Assembly: GCA_025201805.1 (NCBI GenBank)
Contig: MU619315.1
Span: 5,844-58,030 of the forward strand
DNA length: 52,187 nucleotides
DNA from: Parasitella parasitica
Lineage: Eukaryota > Mucoromycota > Mucoromycetes > Mucorales > Mucoraceae
Direction of reading: 5' to 3'
Every line of letters begins with the position of its first letter. Position 1 is the first letter of the stretch. Below are positions 33,873 to 45,129 of the stretch, piece by piece. The notes beneath the pieces were generated by a model. The model was not told the origin of the DNA, searched no databases, and saw only the letters and a list, made by a program, of their open reading frames with translations. The position numbers were made by a program, and so were the translations under genes.

Positions 33873-35964
33873 TTAATAGTAATATCTGAATTGTGTCTAT
33901 AAATTAAAAACGTAAGTATGTGGCATTGCTCTGTTTTAGTAGCAACTAACCTGATGTTCGTCTTTTTCATTAGCATCGCTGTTGACTTGTTGCAAGTTAT
34001 CCAATTTACGATTTTGTCTGTATAGATAATAGCTAGTCAATGCTGAAGACAATGCACCCAAAAATGCACAGCATAGATTAAATGCATTCCCAAAATCTAA
34101 ATGTCCAATAATTTATGGCATTTGTAAGGTGAAAGTTTTATACAATTACAACGCTACCCGACTTACAATATTCAGGTCCATCCGACGATGGGTACAGATA
34201 GCTTCCAACAACACTTCCCGAATTTCCAATCATGACGACCACTGCAACAGCAATAACTCTAATCTCGAGATTTGGGTAGTTGATAGCCGACCAGCCTATA
34301 TTGGCAGGTGCTAACAAACATACGTTGATTATTATCGAGGCAACTTATGATAAGAATACTACAGAATTGCATACCTTGTAATCCGAACCCTGCTGGGATA
34401 ATGAATAAAGACGCATAACGCGCTTTTGTAAATCATGTTAAATGGCTGTTTCTTTTATAGCCTACTTTATATACATACCCCATCGTTCGTGCAAAATCAA
34501 AAGCAGCATGTAGCCCATAGCACCAACACTGAATCCAACTGTCATCAGAACACCACGCTTGTTTTCAAACTTGTCAGCCAAGTATCCGCCCAAGATTATA
34601 AAGATTGTTTGAATGACATTTGGGGGAGCCGATAGCAACTGAGACTCCAAGACAGGAAATCCAAATCCGTCAATAATGGTTGGCGTAAAAACCGTATAGC
34701 TTGTGGCAGTGATCATGGTCAAAAAGTATGTCGTAGAAAACAAAACGGTTTTCCAGTCAAAAATAGATTTTCTAAAGGACAACATTGATAACTTGGCCTC
34801 TTTGTCTGGAGTGTGGGTGTATTCGCGATGGAGTGCCTTTTGTGTATCTGTCAGCCATGAGACATTTTCGATGCTATCAAACAAGTAGAAGTAGGACACC
34901 ACACTAAGACAAATGGTAGGAACGCCCTCCAAGATAAACAGGTATTGCCAGCCATGCAGACCTTTCTGTCCCTCAAGAAATGATGTGCCATATGCAATTG
35001 GGCCCGACACAATGCCTGAAACAGAAGACATGCACAGCAAGAGCGCCAAACGTAAACCAAAATCTCTGGGACGGTACATCTTGGACATAACATATAGAAT
35101 ACCCGGAATGTAACCACTCTCTGCGGCCCTACATTCATCCATTGTACAGAAACAAAGTTTAGTCAGGGGATATCGATAATGCATGTCGCATAAAGGGGTT
35201 CCTCCTTACCCAAGCAAGAGTCTGCAGACGAGCAGACTATGGAAGTTTTTTGAAAATGCCATAACTAATGTCATTACACCCCATAAAAACATGATCAGTG
35301 ATAGCCACATTACCGCGCTTGTTCGTTTTAAAAAAATGTTAGATGGTATTTCGAAAAGAAGCTAAATTACAAATATTAGTGTCATGAAATGCAAGTAAAT
35401 GATTCACTTACATAGGTTATATAGAACGCTGATATCGAGATACTAAGCTCTCTAGGTGATAACTATTTACACAGAAAAATTCCAAGACGTTTTAATTATT
35501 GTCGTCTCCGTACTTTGGACTATCAACCTCCTTTTGCGAACACTTACATGTAAATCACTCTGTAGACCTGCTAAACTAATGCATGAAAACAAAAGTCAAT
35601 TGAAATCAACTCAAAGCAATAAATTTGACACTTACGTTGCATTGCCAATATTTGCTCGATCTAGGAAATCCATAAAATAAAAGACACAAAACAGTGGCAT
35701 CATGCGGGAATCAATGATTCTGGTTATCTTTTTTTGTTCTGTGTCTTTGTCGACGATATGCGCAATTAGCTCTTGATCATTTGTTTGGAATCCTTCCTGC
35801 TTGTCATTCTTGGTGTTGTAATATTCTCTGTCTTTTTCGTCAAGTTCAATGTTGTTGAAGGCGCTGTCGCCGACGAATGTCCTGGATGTGGAACCTGTCC
35901 TTATCAAATCCATATCACTCCCCAAATCATAGTCAATGTGCTTTGTTTCAATTCTTTCGAGCAT
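33873..35964 (-). CDS. MFS transporter, DAL5/allantoate permease family
   Basis: Nine exons (minus): 35964-35636, 35575-35548, 35462-35412, 35361-35210, 35128-34479, 34422-34375, 34310-34167, 34096-33951, 33896-33873; 523 aa. After a cytosolic N-terminus of about 85 residues comes IDSRMMPLFCVFYFMDFLDR then ANIGNA, the TM1 signature of anion:cation symporters (Dal5, Tna1, Seo1 type). LCRLLLG-type TM4 is LLVCRLLLGAAESGYIPGIL, followed by GWQYLFILEG and the end TQFRYYY (compare FRY in the family). About 12 membrane segments are present. The substrate is probably a small organic anion such as allantoate, nicotinate, a vitamin or a dipeptide, but cannot be read from sequence. It converges on eRF1, 133 bp apart. 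Confidence 0.87.
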
Positions 35965-37559
35965 TCAAAAAAACAAATAAAGATGTGAGGAAAAAGGGAT
36001 GAATGTATATTGTAAATCAAGCGTAATTTATAGTTTCACAACTTGGCATCTTGATGATATCTGTTCTGGCCCTTTTCTGGATGATATTCAAAGCACATCT
36101 AGAGATTTACAAAATCCATTTAAGGATTTTAACGGCCATCCCCATTACGCATAATAAAACCGAGAAGCTCAAGAACCTGTTACCTCAATTGTTTTTTTTG
36201 TTCCCCAAACGAAACTGAGTAATAGAACTTCCTATGAAATCAATATAGTATACAGTAGCCATGATTTCATACACAGGTATATACACGCACATATCTATGA
36301 TGAGTTCATCGAAAATAGGAACAACCCCTATTACAGAAAATTAAGATTTCTTTAATTTACTGTGCGCAAATACTCCTTTTTACACATCTCCAAAGCTTCT
36401 TATGACTTAAATTCTGGGTTTCTGGTTTATTTGATTATGGAGTGTATGTTTAATAATATGAAGGTCTCAACCTCCTATTTATTCTAGTTTCATATATGGA
36501 TTTTTTCCAACTGAAAGTCTCAGTTTTCTTTTTCAACAAAGATTGCGATATCCCCTCCAACCTGCAATTATGGATGGCAGATTGTCGAGCTTGACCTTCA
36601 ATGTAATCATGCGCTGAATATGTCATGGCATCGATTTCCACCAATTATTTTATCAGCATACACAAGCTAGACACGACGATGATGATGATGTTTTAAATTT
36701 ACAAATATGAAATGACAGATTTTTTACTTGGTGTTTTTGGAAATTTCATATCATCGCTATTGAATTTTGTCGAAAACGCACGAAAAAAATAAAGTATGCA
36801 TAAAAATCCAACAGATATCTTGTTTAAAAAGTTAACAAACAATATTTATAGATCAAAATATCAGATAGTTTTTTCTCGACCAAGCATAACTTAGATTTTA
36901 TACCAACTACTGTCTACAAAAACCACTAACAATTACTGTAGACGAAATATGTGCAACTTTTCTCGAATACTCCCATAATGAGAGCTGTCCACATGATTGG
37001 ATTTTTAGTAGTAATAATGTTTTATTTTCTGCAGAAAGAGTATTGACCATTGTCAATTCTGCGAAATTATTGGCACAGCCAAGTTCAGATATGTATATGA
37101 CAGCCAACTATCACCATCGTATATGATCAGTGCGTTATTTAGGCTTTGTAACTTGTTGAATATATTATAGGTTGTAATCAGTAATGATTTCGTACAAAAA
37201 CTAAATGTTTTGTCATCATTATCAAAAAGACATTTCCAGATATTTGCTCACAACTTCTGCTAAAATGACTGTAGAACCAAGATCTAACTTGGAAAACTTA
37301 GCATTGACTCATCTCTATCTGGCAACGACATTCGCATTCATGTTTTTATTGATATCCATAAAGTTACCAGATGATATCATGGATTTTCATATCACAATTG
37401 CATATAATCACTGATGCGCTTCGATAATGAGCAAAATAAAGCCTGTTTTCTTATGCGCCATAAAAATAGGCATGATCATCGCTCAATGAGCATAACTTGC
37501 GATATCTGTATCAAAAGTCGCGTTATACTTCTGGCTCCATTGTTCTTTGATCAAAATGA
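35965..37559. other. AT-rich gene-free region
   Basis: About 1.6 kb upstream of the MFS transporter with no supportable coding exons. Short ORFs (minus 36644-36450, minus 37107-36907, plus 37205-37414) show no family resemblance. It is next to a decayed transposon and may include more of it. Confidence 0.5.
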
Positions 37560-38080
37560 TTCTTAACCTTAAATACTATTTATCTTCTATCATCCGATCT
37601 ACCAGCTTTTTGTGTTGGAATTGATATGAAAGGCGGATTGACTAAGAAAGACACAAATTTGTTGTCAGTTTGCTGCCATTTTGAACCCAATTGTACCTTT
37701 TTTGTTGAATCGTTTCTTCTTCAGACTGAAATTGTGCCTGTTTAATGGATAGATTGCACTCAGTTGGCATGAATGTATAAATGGTGCTAATATAAACATC
37801 AAGGTGTGCAAAGCTTTGCGTTAGACTTACTGCCATTTTAGTTACAATAACACAAGGATTTTCGTCAATGCAGATTACATACTCCTCCTCGTAATAACGT
37901 TTAGCCCATCTCTTTGCTGCTCGGACGCGAATACTCAATTGTCTCGCAGCTGCAGAAGCATTCAAGCACTTGCTTCAGCAGAATGAATTGCACTGTTACA
38001 GCATTTGGATCAGTCGACATTGTTATTGGATAGGCAATTTTTTGATAGGCCATCAAAGTCAAAATCAGCGAATTCACTTT
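37560..38080 (-). pseudogene. Decayed transposase (IS630/Tc1-mariner type)
   Basis: Frames are broken but readable on the minus strand. MSTDPNAVTVQF leads into a second frame, NASAAARQLSIRVRAAKRWA, a helix-turn-helix of the kind found at the N-terminus of fungal IS630/Tc1-mariner transposases. Further on come KRYNWVQN and, in a third frame near 37640, SQSAFHIN, which resembles the FLDESAFHIN block around the first catalytic Asp of Mucorales elements (from memory). The catalytic Asp position is changed and at least two frameshifts and an in-frame stop are present, so it cannot be functional. No terminal inverted repeats were located. Confidence 0.6.
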
Positions 38081-38257
38081 CTCAAATGACTGTGTCAAAC
38101 ATGATAGTGTATACAGTGTGTTGAAGATGCGGTCTACCGGGTTTAAGGGTCAGAGTAGGTCTAAAGGGTATCAAGGTTAGAGCAGATCCACAGGAAATAA
38201 GGCCGATCTTGGGCCGGCTCACAGGAATTAAGCGCGAAATTCCGTCAGTATCCATCC

Positions 38258-38265
38258 TGACTCAT
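38258..38265 (+). promoter_or_regulatory. Gcn4/CPC1-type element upstream of TRP5
   Basis: TGACTCAT about 118 bp upstream of the TRP5 start codon. It matches eight of nine bases of the general amino-acid-control element ATGA(C/G)TCAT. The location fits a core promoter position for an amino-acid biosynthesis gene. Confidence 0.55.
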
Positions 38266-38382
38266 TTCAACTCCCAATCAAACTGACACTTTGCAACAAC
38301 GACATCAATTTTCCGGATTGTTTAAATAAGACACGACTTTTTTTTTTTTTGGATACACCAAACTTTCTTTCATCCATAGTAA

Positions 38383-40704
38383 ATGTCTGCCGCACTCCGT
38401 AACGCATTTGAAACAGCCAAAAAGCAAAGTAAATCTCTTTGTCGCCGCGTCAGCCTGAAGAATGTCTAACTGATTTATCTACATAGATCGTCCCGCATTT
38501 GTCACTTTTCTGACAGCTGGCTATCCCAGTCCGGACGACACTGTAGAGACTCTGTTGGCCTTGGAAAGAGGCGGTGCCGATGTCATTGAATTAGGTACGT
38601 AAATGGTTTTTTTTTACTTTGTATTTGTGGGAGTGCGTGTGAGAGCTAATTGGAGTCACTTCCAGGCATTCCTTTTACTGACCCTATCGCTGATGGACCT
38701 ACTATTCAATATGCAAGCACTGTAAGTAGAGAGAGAGAGAGAGAGAGAGAAAGATCTTAAGCGCAACCCAAGTTTATCAAAATGACTCATTTCGTACTTG
38801 ACTAGATTGCGCTCAAGCATAAGACTGATATCAAAATGTGTCTTGACATGGTACGCAAAGCCCGTGCTCGTGGATTAGAGGCGCCTGTCGTTTTCATGGG
38901 CTACTACAACCCTATCCTTGCATATGGCGAAGAAGAGATGGTGCGTGATTGTAAGGAAGCTGGCGTCAATGGATTCATTTTGGTTGATTTGCCTCCTGAG
39001 GAATCCCACATCTTCCGTGATATTTGTTCCAAATACCATTTGTCTTACGTTCCTCTTATTGCCCCCTCTACTACTGAAGATCGTATTAGACTGCTTGCCA
39101 AGCTTGCGGATTCATTCATCTATGTCGTCTCTCGCATGGGTGTTACCGGTGCTAAAGATACTGTCAGCACTGAATTGCCCGCCATTATTGCTCGTGTCAA
39201 AAAGTATACTCAAGCTCCCTTGGCTGTAGGTTTTGGTGTTTCCACCCGTGAACACTTTGTCGAAGTTGGCGCTCATTCTGAAGGTGTTGTTATTGGATCC
39301 CGCATCATCACTCTGATTGATGAAGCCGTGAAGGAAAAGCAGGATGTCGCTAAAACCGTCGAGAGATATGCTGCTGAGGTTACTGGCCGTACTGAGCCTG
39401 TTCAAACCATTGCTGGTACCCATGCTTCCTTTGCTGATCTGGAAGTCAATGACGCTGCTGGCCGTGGTCCCTTCACCCCTGATGATATCAAGAACTTCTA
39501 TCAGATGGATCCTCGTTTCGGTACTTTTGGCGGCGCTTATGTTCCGGAAGCGCTTGTTGATTGCCTCACCCAACTTGAAACTTGCTTCAGAGATGCAATG
39601 GCCGACCCTGAGTTCAAGAAAGAATTTCAATCATATTACGACTACATCTCTCGTCCTTCTCAACTTCAATTTGCCAATCGTTTGACTAAGGATGCTGGCG
39701 GAGCCAAGATCTGGTTGAAGCGTGAGGATTTGAATCACACGGGCTCTCACAAGATCAATAACGCAGTCGGTCAAATTTTGCTTGCAAAACGTCTTGGTAA
39801 GAAACGTATCATTGCTGAAACTGGTGCCGGCCAACATGGTGTAGCTACTGCTACTGTCTGTGCCAAGTTTGGTTTGGAATGTGTTGTATATATGGGTGAG
39901 GAGGATTGTCGTCGCCAAGCACTCAATGTCTTCCGCATGCGAATGTTGGGTGCCTCTGTCGTCCCCGTCAAGACTGGCTCCAGAACTTTAAAGGATGCTA
40001 TCAACGAAGCTATGCGTGATTGGGTCGCCAATGTTTCTACTACTCATTACCTTGTTGGTTCTGCTATCGGCCCCCACCCGTTCCCTCAAATTGTCCGTGA
40101 ATTTCAGTCTGTTATTGGAAAGGAAACCAAGCGTCAAATGCTTGAAAAGGCCGGCAAGTTACCTGATGCTGTCGTTGCATGTGTTGGTGGTGGTTCAAAT
40201 GCAATTGGTATGTTCCACCCCTTTGTCGAAGATAAATCCGTCCGCATTTATGGCGTTGAAGCTGGCGGTGATGGCGTTGATACCGAGAAGCATTCTGCTA
40301 CACTGACAAAAGGTACTCCAGGTGTCCTTCATGGCACTCGTACCTACCTCCTGCAGGATCCCAAGGGCCAAATCATTGAGACACACTCTGTCAGCGCTGG
40401 TTTAGATTACCCAGGTGTTGGCCCTGAACATGCTTATTTGAAGGATCTTGGCAGAGCCGAGTACCTCGTTGCTAATGACGCTGATTGTTTGCTAGGCTTC
40501 AAGAAGTTGACTCAATTAGAAGGCATCATCCCTGCCTTAGAGTCATCTCATGCTGTTTTTGCTGCATTGAAGATTGCTGCTGATCTTCCCGAGGATAAGG
40601 ATATTGTTATTTGTCTTTCTGGTAGGGGCGACAAGGATATGCACACTGTCACCGAAGTTTTGCCTAGATTAGGTCCCGAGATTGGCTGGGATTTGCGTTT
40701 TTAA
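38383..40704 (+). CDS. TRP5: Bifunctional tryptophan synthase (alpha-beta fusion)
   Basis: Last step of tryptophan synthesis: the alpha domain cleaves indole-3-glycerol phosphate and the beta domain condenses indole with serine using PLP. Exons 38383-38428, 38487-38594, 38666-38721, 38806-40704; 702 aa (yeast 707). The alpha domain (about 1-250) shows [19 protein letters not shown], with the catalytic Glu and Asp, and [10 protein letters not shown]. The beta domain (about 300-702) shows [19 protein letters not shown] with the PLP lysine in [14 protein letters not shown] and [15 protein letters not shown]. The fused order alpha-beta is typical of fungi. A perfect ATGACTCAT lies in intron 3 together with a (GA)n tract. 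Confidence 0.97.
38724..38752. repeat. (GA)n microsatellite in TRP5 intron 3
   Basis: About 12 GA units just after the GTAAGT donor of intron 3. Confidence 0.9.
38782..38790 (+). promoter_or_regulatory. Perfect Gcn4-type palindrome inside TRP5 intron 3
   Basis: ATGACTCAT, the full consensus site for Gcn4/CPC1 bZIP factors, located 16 nt before exon 4. Its occurrence within an intron of an amino-acid-control target gene suggests an internal regulatory site, but a 9-mer can occur by chance. Confidence 0.4.
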
Positions 40705-41251
40705 ATTATAAAGGGTTTCTTTTTAATTGATGCTCATATGTAGCTTTTAAATCATTTACCCCCCCTTTGCTAAATTATATAATTGTACAGTATTACTGAT
40801 TTAATGAAATATATATATATATATATAAAAATAAATTCATTTTGCATATATTCTTTACATTAATCAAGAGTACACATTTCTGCAACAAGTATCCTGCGAT
40901 CGAAGCAAAAGTCTCGAGAAGAAGCCCTTTTTTTTTCTTTTTTTTTTCATGTAAACTTGTCGTTTACAACTACAATAGCCATAAATTTGGTTCTTCCTCT
41001 TCTGAGAGATGATTAAATTACAAATTTTCTTCCCAAGCAAGTTGGTGCAAGCTTCAAATATACTTTGTAGCATTCCACACTCTACTCTTTTATTTCTAGA
41101 AAGCCATGTGCTAATATACAAACAGAAATGCTGCTGCAAGTTAGTAAACGTTGTATATGTTTTCCTTGCAAGTTTGTGATATGCCAAAATATCTAATGTA
41201 TTTATATAACTCGACAGTCAACTCCAGCTCATTAAGGGAATGTGATTTCAC
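40705..41251. other. Convergent 3' intergenic region
   Basis: About 550 bp between the stops of TRP5 (+) and the first lipase (minus). It is AT-rich with a short (AT)n near 40810. A 107-codon minus-strand ORF (41187-40864) has a Lys/Arg run and no family signature; I do not call it a gene. Confidence 0.5.
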
Positions 41252-42654
41252 CTACGTGTAATGGTCAATTGCCTCGCCATATCCAAGGCTACTTGAGCAA
41301 TTCTTTGTTTCATACGGTCCAGGACAAACCACTATACAGCATATACATGGTTGGTGAGCGCTCAGACTCTTGACCAATGGTAACCCACATATTTGTTTTT
41401 TTTACCTAATTGTTGTGCTGCGCTGGAGCTTAACCAGTATTCGTCTCCCTCGTGCTGTATAAATGTAAAAATATACGTTATTTGCCTGGGGCATCATAAA
41501 TTATCAGCCATAAAACCCTTACAGTAAATCCATCAGCAACACTGGGCACATGTGTCAAGTCTTGACATGGCATAAGAATTAGTATTTGCTCTCACGTTGA
41601 TGCATGACAATCATATTTGCATACCATCAGCTTCTTGCACGTATCTTTTGATTATGATATTCTTCTCGGCGACATAGGCTGCATACGCTTTATCGCCTAC
41701 ACGAGGCTTACCTAGTAGGTAGCCAGCAAGATTTGTATGGTTCAATTGGGGGAGACGTTGAGCTAAATCAACAGTTAACAGTGAACCGATGCCTGCACCG
41801 TATGAATGTCTATATTATGTGCAAGCAATTAAGAGAAAAGAATCTACCAAAGTAATCTCTGTCACAAGTACCCTGCAATTCTAATATGGTATTCAGGATG
41901 TAACTTCAATTGGTCTCTAATTGTGCGATAAACGATATCTCTTATGTCGATCATGGAACTGAGCAACCCCGTCTGCACTTTGACACCTGGAATTCGAGGG
42001 TGAGGCACAAGCTGTCTTTGCAGGCTCTATTTTAAACTTTTATCAGTACCCATTCTATAGTGTGGACGTATATTCATCGTACAACTATTTTGTTACGGAT
42101 AGATGAATCTGATCTTAGCATTACATACAGCCTTTTTGCCCTATAAATTGTCGTTATTAGAAATTCCATGGTCAAAGATTGGGCCTGGATCTTTACTTTT
42201 CTGATCGAAGAATGTATCCATGAACACCCAAAGGATGGGTAGCAAAAGTGCGGATAACCACTCCATCAGGCACAGTTGTATTACAGTATTCGCCGCAATC
42301 CCACTTGTCATAGCTAGCTTTACAGTTAGAAGCAGCGCACATTTTGGCATAAAAGACTGCCTCTTGATATTCGCTGGACGTGTTCTGGTACATGTATACC
42401 TTTGGTGCAATTGCGAGTCCTGCCTCGTCTTGGGCTAGCTCTCTGTGATATTTATTGAATGACTCTAGTAATTTTTCCAGTAATTCAGCAAGATTGGTAA
42501 CCGTGTCAATGATAGGAGTCAATGCAACAAAAGGGTCACTGTTAGGGCTGTTGCTTGCTACTGCTGTTGCTGCTGTTGCTGCTGCTGAAGGCAAGAATAG
42601 TTGGCATTGAGTTACTGACACAAAAAGCAGAATGAGAAGTTTCTGGAAAATCAT
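41252..42654 (-). CDS. Secreted class-3 lipase, paralogue A
   Basis: Seven exons (minus): 42654-42197, 42140-42086, 42026-41872, 41809-41625, 41560-41523, 41454-41406, 41331-41252; 339 aa. A signal peptide is visible (MIFQKLLILLFVSVTQC). A Ser/Ala/Thr-rich pro-region precedes a cysteine block, CAASNCKASYDKWDCGEYC. The alpha/beta-hydrolase core follows: LYVMLRSDSSIRNKI, HPRIPGVKVQTGLL, nucleophile elbow GHSYGAG (Ser), GKPRVGD, then HVPSVADGF with the probable Asp region and EAIDHYT with the probable His. The family hydrolyses triacylglycerols outside the cell (Rhizopus/Rhizomucor type). Paralogue B lies on the other strand 4 kb away with a closely matching exon pattern. Confidence 0.87.
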
Positions 42655-42934
42655 TTTGATGGTGCAAGAACGTCTGCAATGGAGCTTTTAGTATATTTAT
42701 ATCGCAATGGGCACATTCATTTGGATCCGAGATTCAACACAACCACAAATTCCACAAGACGTGGAATGTTGATATTAGAACCAACTGTAGTTCAAGTAAA
42801 TGCAAGGAAACAGAGGTATAAAAATGTGTGTATTATATAAAAGATTGCTTTATGATATGTGGGATAAATGGGATAGTAAATAGTTATAGTGTATATAGCA
42901 AAAAGAAAAAAAAAAAAAAAGTGTTGCATCATGT

Positions 42935-43745
42935 TTATCCATTCCCAGAATGATGATTCAAGCCATAGTTGGACCTACTGTTATAGCGCCATTGTTTGTC
43001 CATATGGTCATCAGCTAGGGCAGCTGGTTCTGTGGGCGTGTTGGGGGTACTACTCTCATTTGAGTTGCAATCCTTCATCGAAAGTTGGTTGAACGATCTT
43101 TCAATACCCCCACTATTGGCCTCTTCACTTCTTGCAGCTTCTCTGACTAGAAGAGATTCCAAATCTTGAGATTGATTCCAAAGATCCAGCAAATCATCTC
43201 CATACGATTGCAAAACATCAATGTCCACAAACAAGTTGTAATTGTTCAAGCGTAGAAATTCCAGCTCCAAGGAGTTCAATTCAGCCACTGGCAATCCTCC
43301 CACCTACACCCAGGCTAGTTTAGTGGTTACAATGAATACAAGGTCAGCATCCTCACACTACCTTGGCATATCGTGTATTCGTAAAGAATACGTCAGAGTA
43401 TAGTTTACTAGAGATCATTAGTCCAGTGATGATCAGTCTATGGACGTTGTACGAATCGACATGAAGAGGCTTAAGACCCAGCTTTGGGTCCGGTTGGGTC
43501 ATACGGTCGAAATAGACCAGAATGGCTATTAAACATTCATTTGCGCATGGACAGTATTTCAGAATACGAGTGAAATAGGCATAAATGGCGATGCTGGGTA
43601 TAGAGCGAGCGTGAAAGCAAGTGTACTGCCTCTTTTCTGGATATAATTGATCGTTCCTTTGCGTAATCTTTTCCAGCAACGTTGTTAATAATTTGATGGT
43701 ATCTTTTACAGGATGTGTAGCGAGGTTAAAATGCGGTGAATCCAT
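42935..43745 (-). CDS. PHO80-type cyclin
   Basis: Two exons (minus): 43745-43362 and 43303-42935; 250 aa. The cyclin box runs from about residue 45: FHARSIPSIAIYAYFTRILK, CLIAILVYFDRM, then NVHRLIITGLMISSKLYSDV, TNTRYAKVGGLPVAELNSLE and LEFLRLNNYNLFV. This is the signature of Pho80/Pcl cyclins, which activate the Pho85 kinase in phosphate, glycogen and polarity control (family knowledge). I chose the start MDSPHFNLATHP because the upstream in-frame Met is in a poly-F/poly-K leader. The tail after residue 180 is Ser/Asn/Glu-rich and probably disordered. Confidence 0.87.
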
Positions 43746-44129
43746 GAGAAAACAAGACAAAAACAAAACAAAAAAAAAGATGAGAAAAAAGGGCGAAATT
43801 AATATGCAGTGAAATCCTTTATTACTACTACCTATTGCTCCAATTTGCAATGAATATCACGTCATCAACATGTTCATGTAAAAAAAAGGGGTGTAATGAA
43901 TAAAGCAAAGCGTCTCGAGGCACAGTCAATTCATTGTGAGACCAAGGGCAAGCCGCCAGATGTCTTTTTCATGCAAAAAAGTGATTCCATGTCCCTCTTG
44001 AATTGATATCAATATTAGGAATACATGTACTTGTTTGCTTTGATTAAATTTGATCAGCGAAGCACATACAACAACAAGCCTCTTTTTTTTTTTTGCTTCT
44101 CTCTTTCTTTCTTCATCTTGCTTCTACAC
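43746..44129. promoter_or_regulatory. Shared promoter region of cyclin and methyltransferase genes
   Basis: 384 bp between divergent start codons of the PHO80-type cyclin (minus) and the tRNA methyltransferase (+). It contains A- and T-rich tracts; no specific site was recognised. Confidence 0.4.
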
Positions 44130-45080
44130 ATGAGTAAATCTCAAAGTCAACCTGAACGTCGCCCTGACAATGAAATCGACCAGGATCGCTTGGATGTTTT
44201 AATTCAAAGGGCCCAAGAGGTTATTGCAAAAGATGACAAGGAGGTGCCTGCATTCTGGAAGACCAAGTACATTAAAGAAGCAGCAAGGAATTGGGATTTA
44301 TTCTACAAGCGCAACACAACAAAATTCTTCAAAGGTATACTTGATTCATTTATTTACGGCAGCAGAGAGAAAGAGATTCATCCTTTGCAACTGTAGATCG
44401 TCATTGGACAGATCGTGAATTCAGAGAACTGGCAGATCAGTCAAAGGATCAAAAATGTCTCGAAGTGGGATGTGGGGTCGGCAACTTTGTGTTCCCATTG
44501 TTAGCAGACAACCCGCACATGTTTGTTTATGCCTGTGATTTCTCTAAGCGTGCAGTCGACATGGTGAAAGCAAACGCAAACTACGACGAATCCAGATGCA
44601 AAGCATTTGTATGCGATTTGACGGCCGATCAATTGACTGATAATATCCATGCGAATTCTCTAGACTTGGTAAGTGTTATTGTAGCACGGTTCACTCGATA
44701 TCTGACTGAAGGGCGGCGCAAAGGTGTCAGCCATCTTTGTCTTTTCAGCTATCCCACCCGAGAAAATGAGCATTGCCATCAAAAATATTTACAGTGTGCT
44801 GAAACCTGGAGGACAGGTGATTTTCCGAGATTACGGCATTTACGACGAGGCACAAGTAAAGTTCAGCGCTGCGTCAGACAAACGCCTAGATAGCAACTTT
44901 TACGTGCGCCAGGATGGCACCATGAGCTACTTTTTCTCAACAAAAGACCTGCAAGCAAGGTTCGAAGCAGAGAATTTCAAAACGATAGACTGCCAGTACG
45001 TTTATAGAGAAACCATCAATCGCGGCATGGAAAAACGAATTGATAGAATCTTTGCTCAAGCGAAATTCCAAAAACAATAA
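44130..45080 (+). CDS. METTL6: tRNA (cytosine-3) methyltransferase, METTL6-like
   Basis: SAM-dependent enzyme making 3-methylcytidine at position 32 of tRNA-Ser (METTL6/Trm141 type). Exons 44130-44334, 44397-44668, 44724-45080; 277 aa. Family blocks are VPAFWKTKYIKEAARNWDLF, then YKRNTTKFFKDRHWTDREF, the SAM motif LEVGCGVGNFVFPLL, ACDFSKRAVDMVKAN, FVFSAIPPEKMSIAIKNIYS and FRDYGIYDEAQVKF, YVRQDGTMSYFFS near the end. It lacks the actin-binding N-terminus of yeast Abp140, which fits METTL6 rather than Trm140. The stop is about 50 bp from that of the dioxygenase on the opposite strand. Confidence 0.93.
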
Positions 45081-45129
45081 AAACGCTTTATTTTTAAAAT
45101 ATAAAATATCTCAACTGACTTGTAGAATC

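Noticed and set aside
36450-37414. Several 60-70 codon ORFs in the 36-37.4 kb gap
   Set aside because: Length expected by chance in this composition; no splice-linked partners and no motifs.
40864-41187. 107-codon minus-strand ORF with a Lys/Arg run
   Set aside because: Low complexity, no homology recognised, and within the 3' region between convergent genes.
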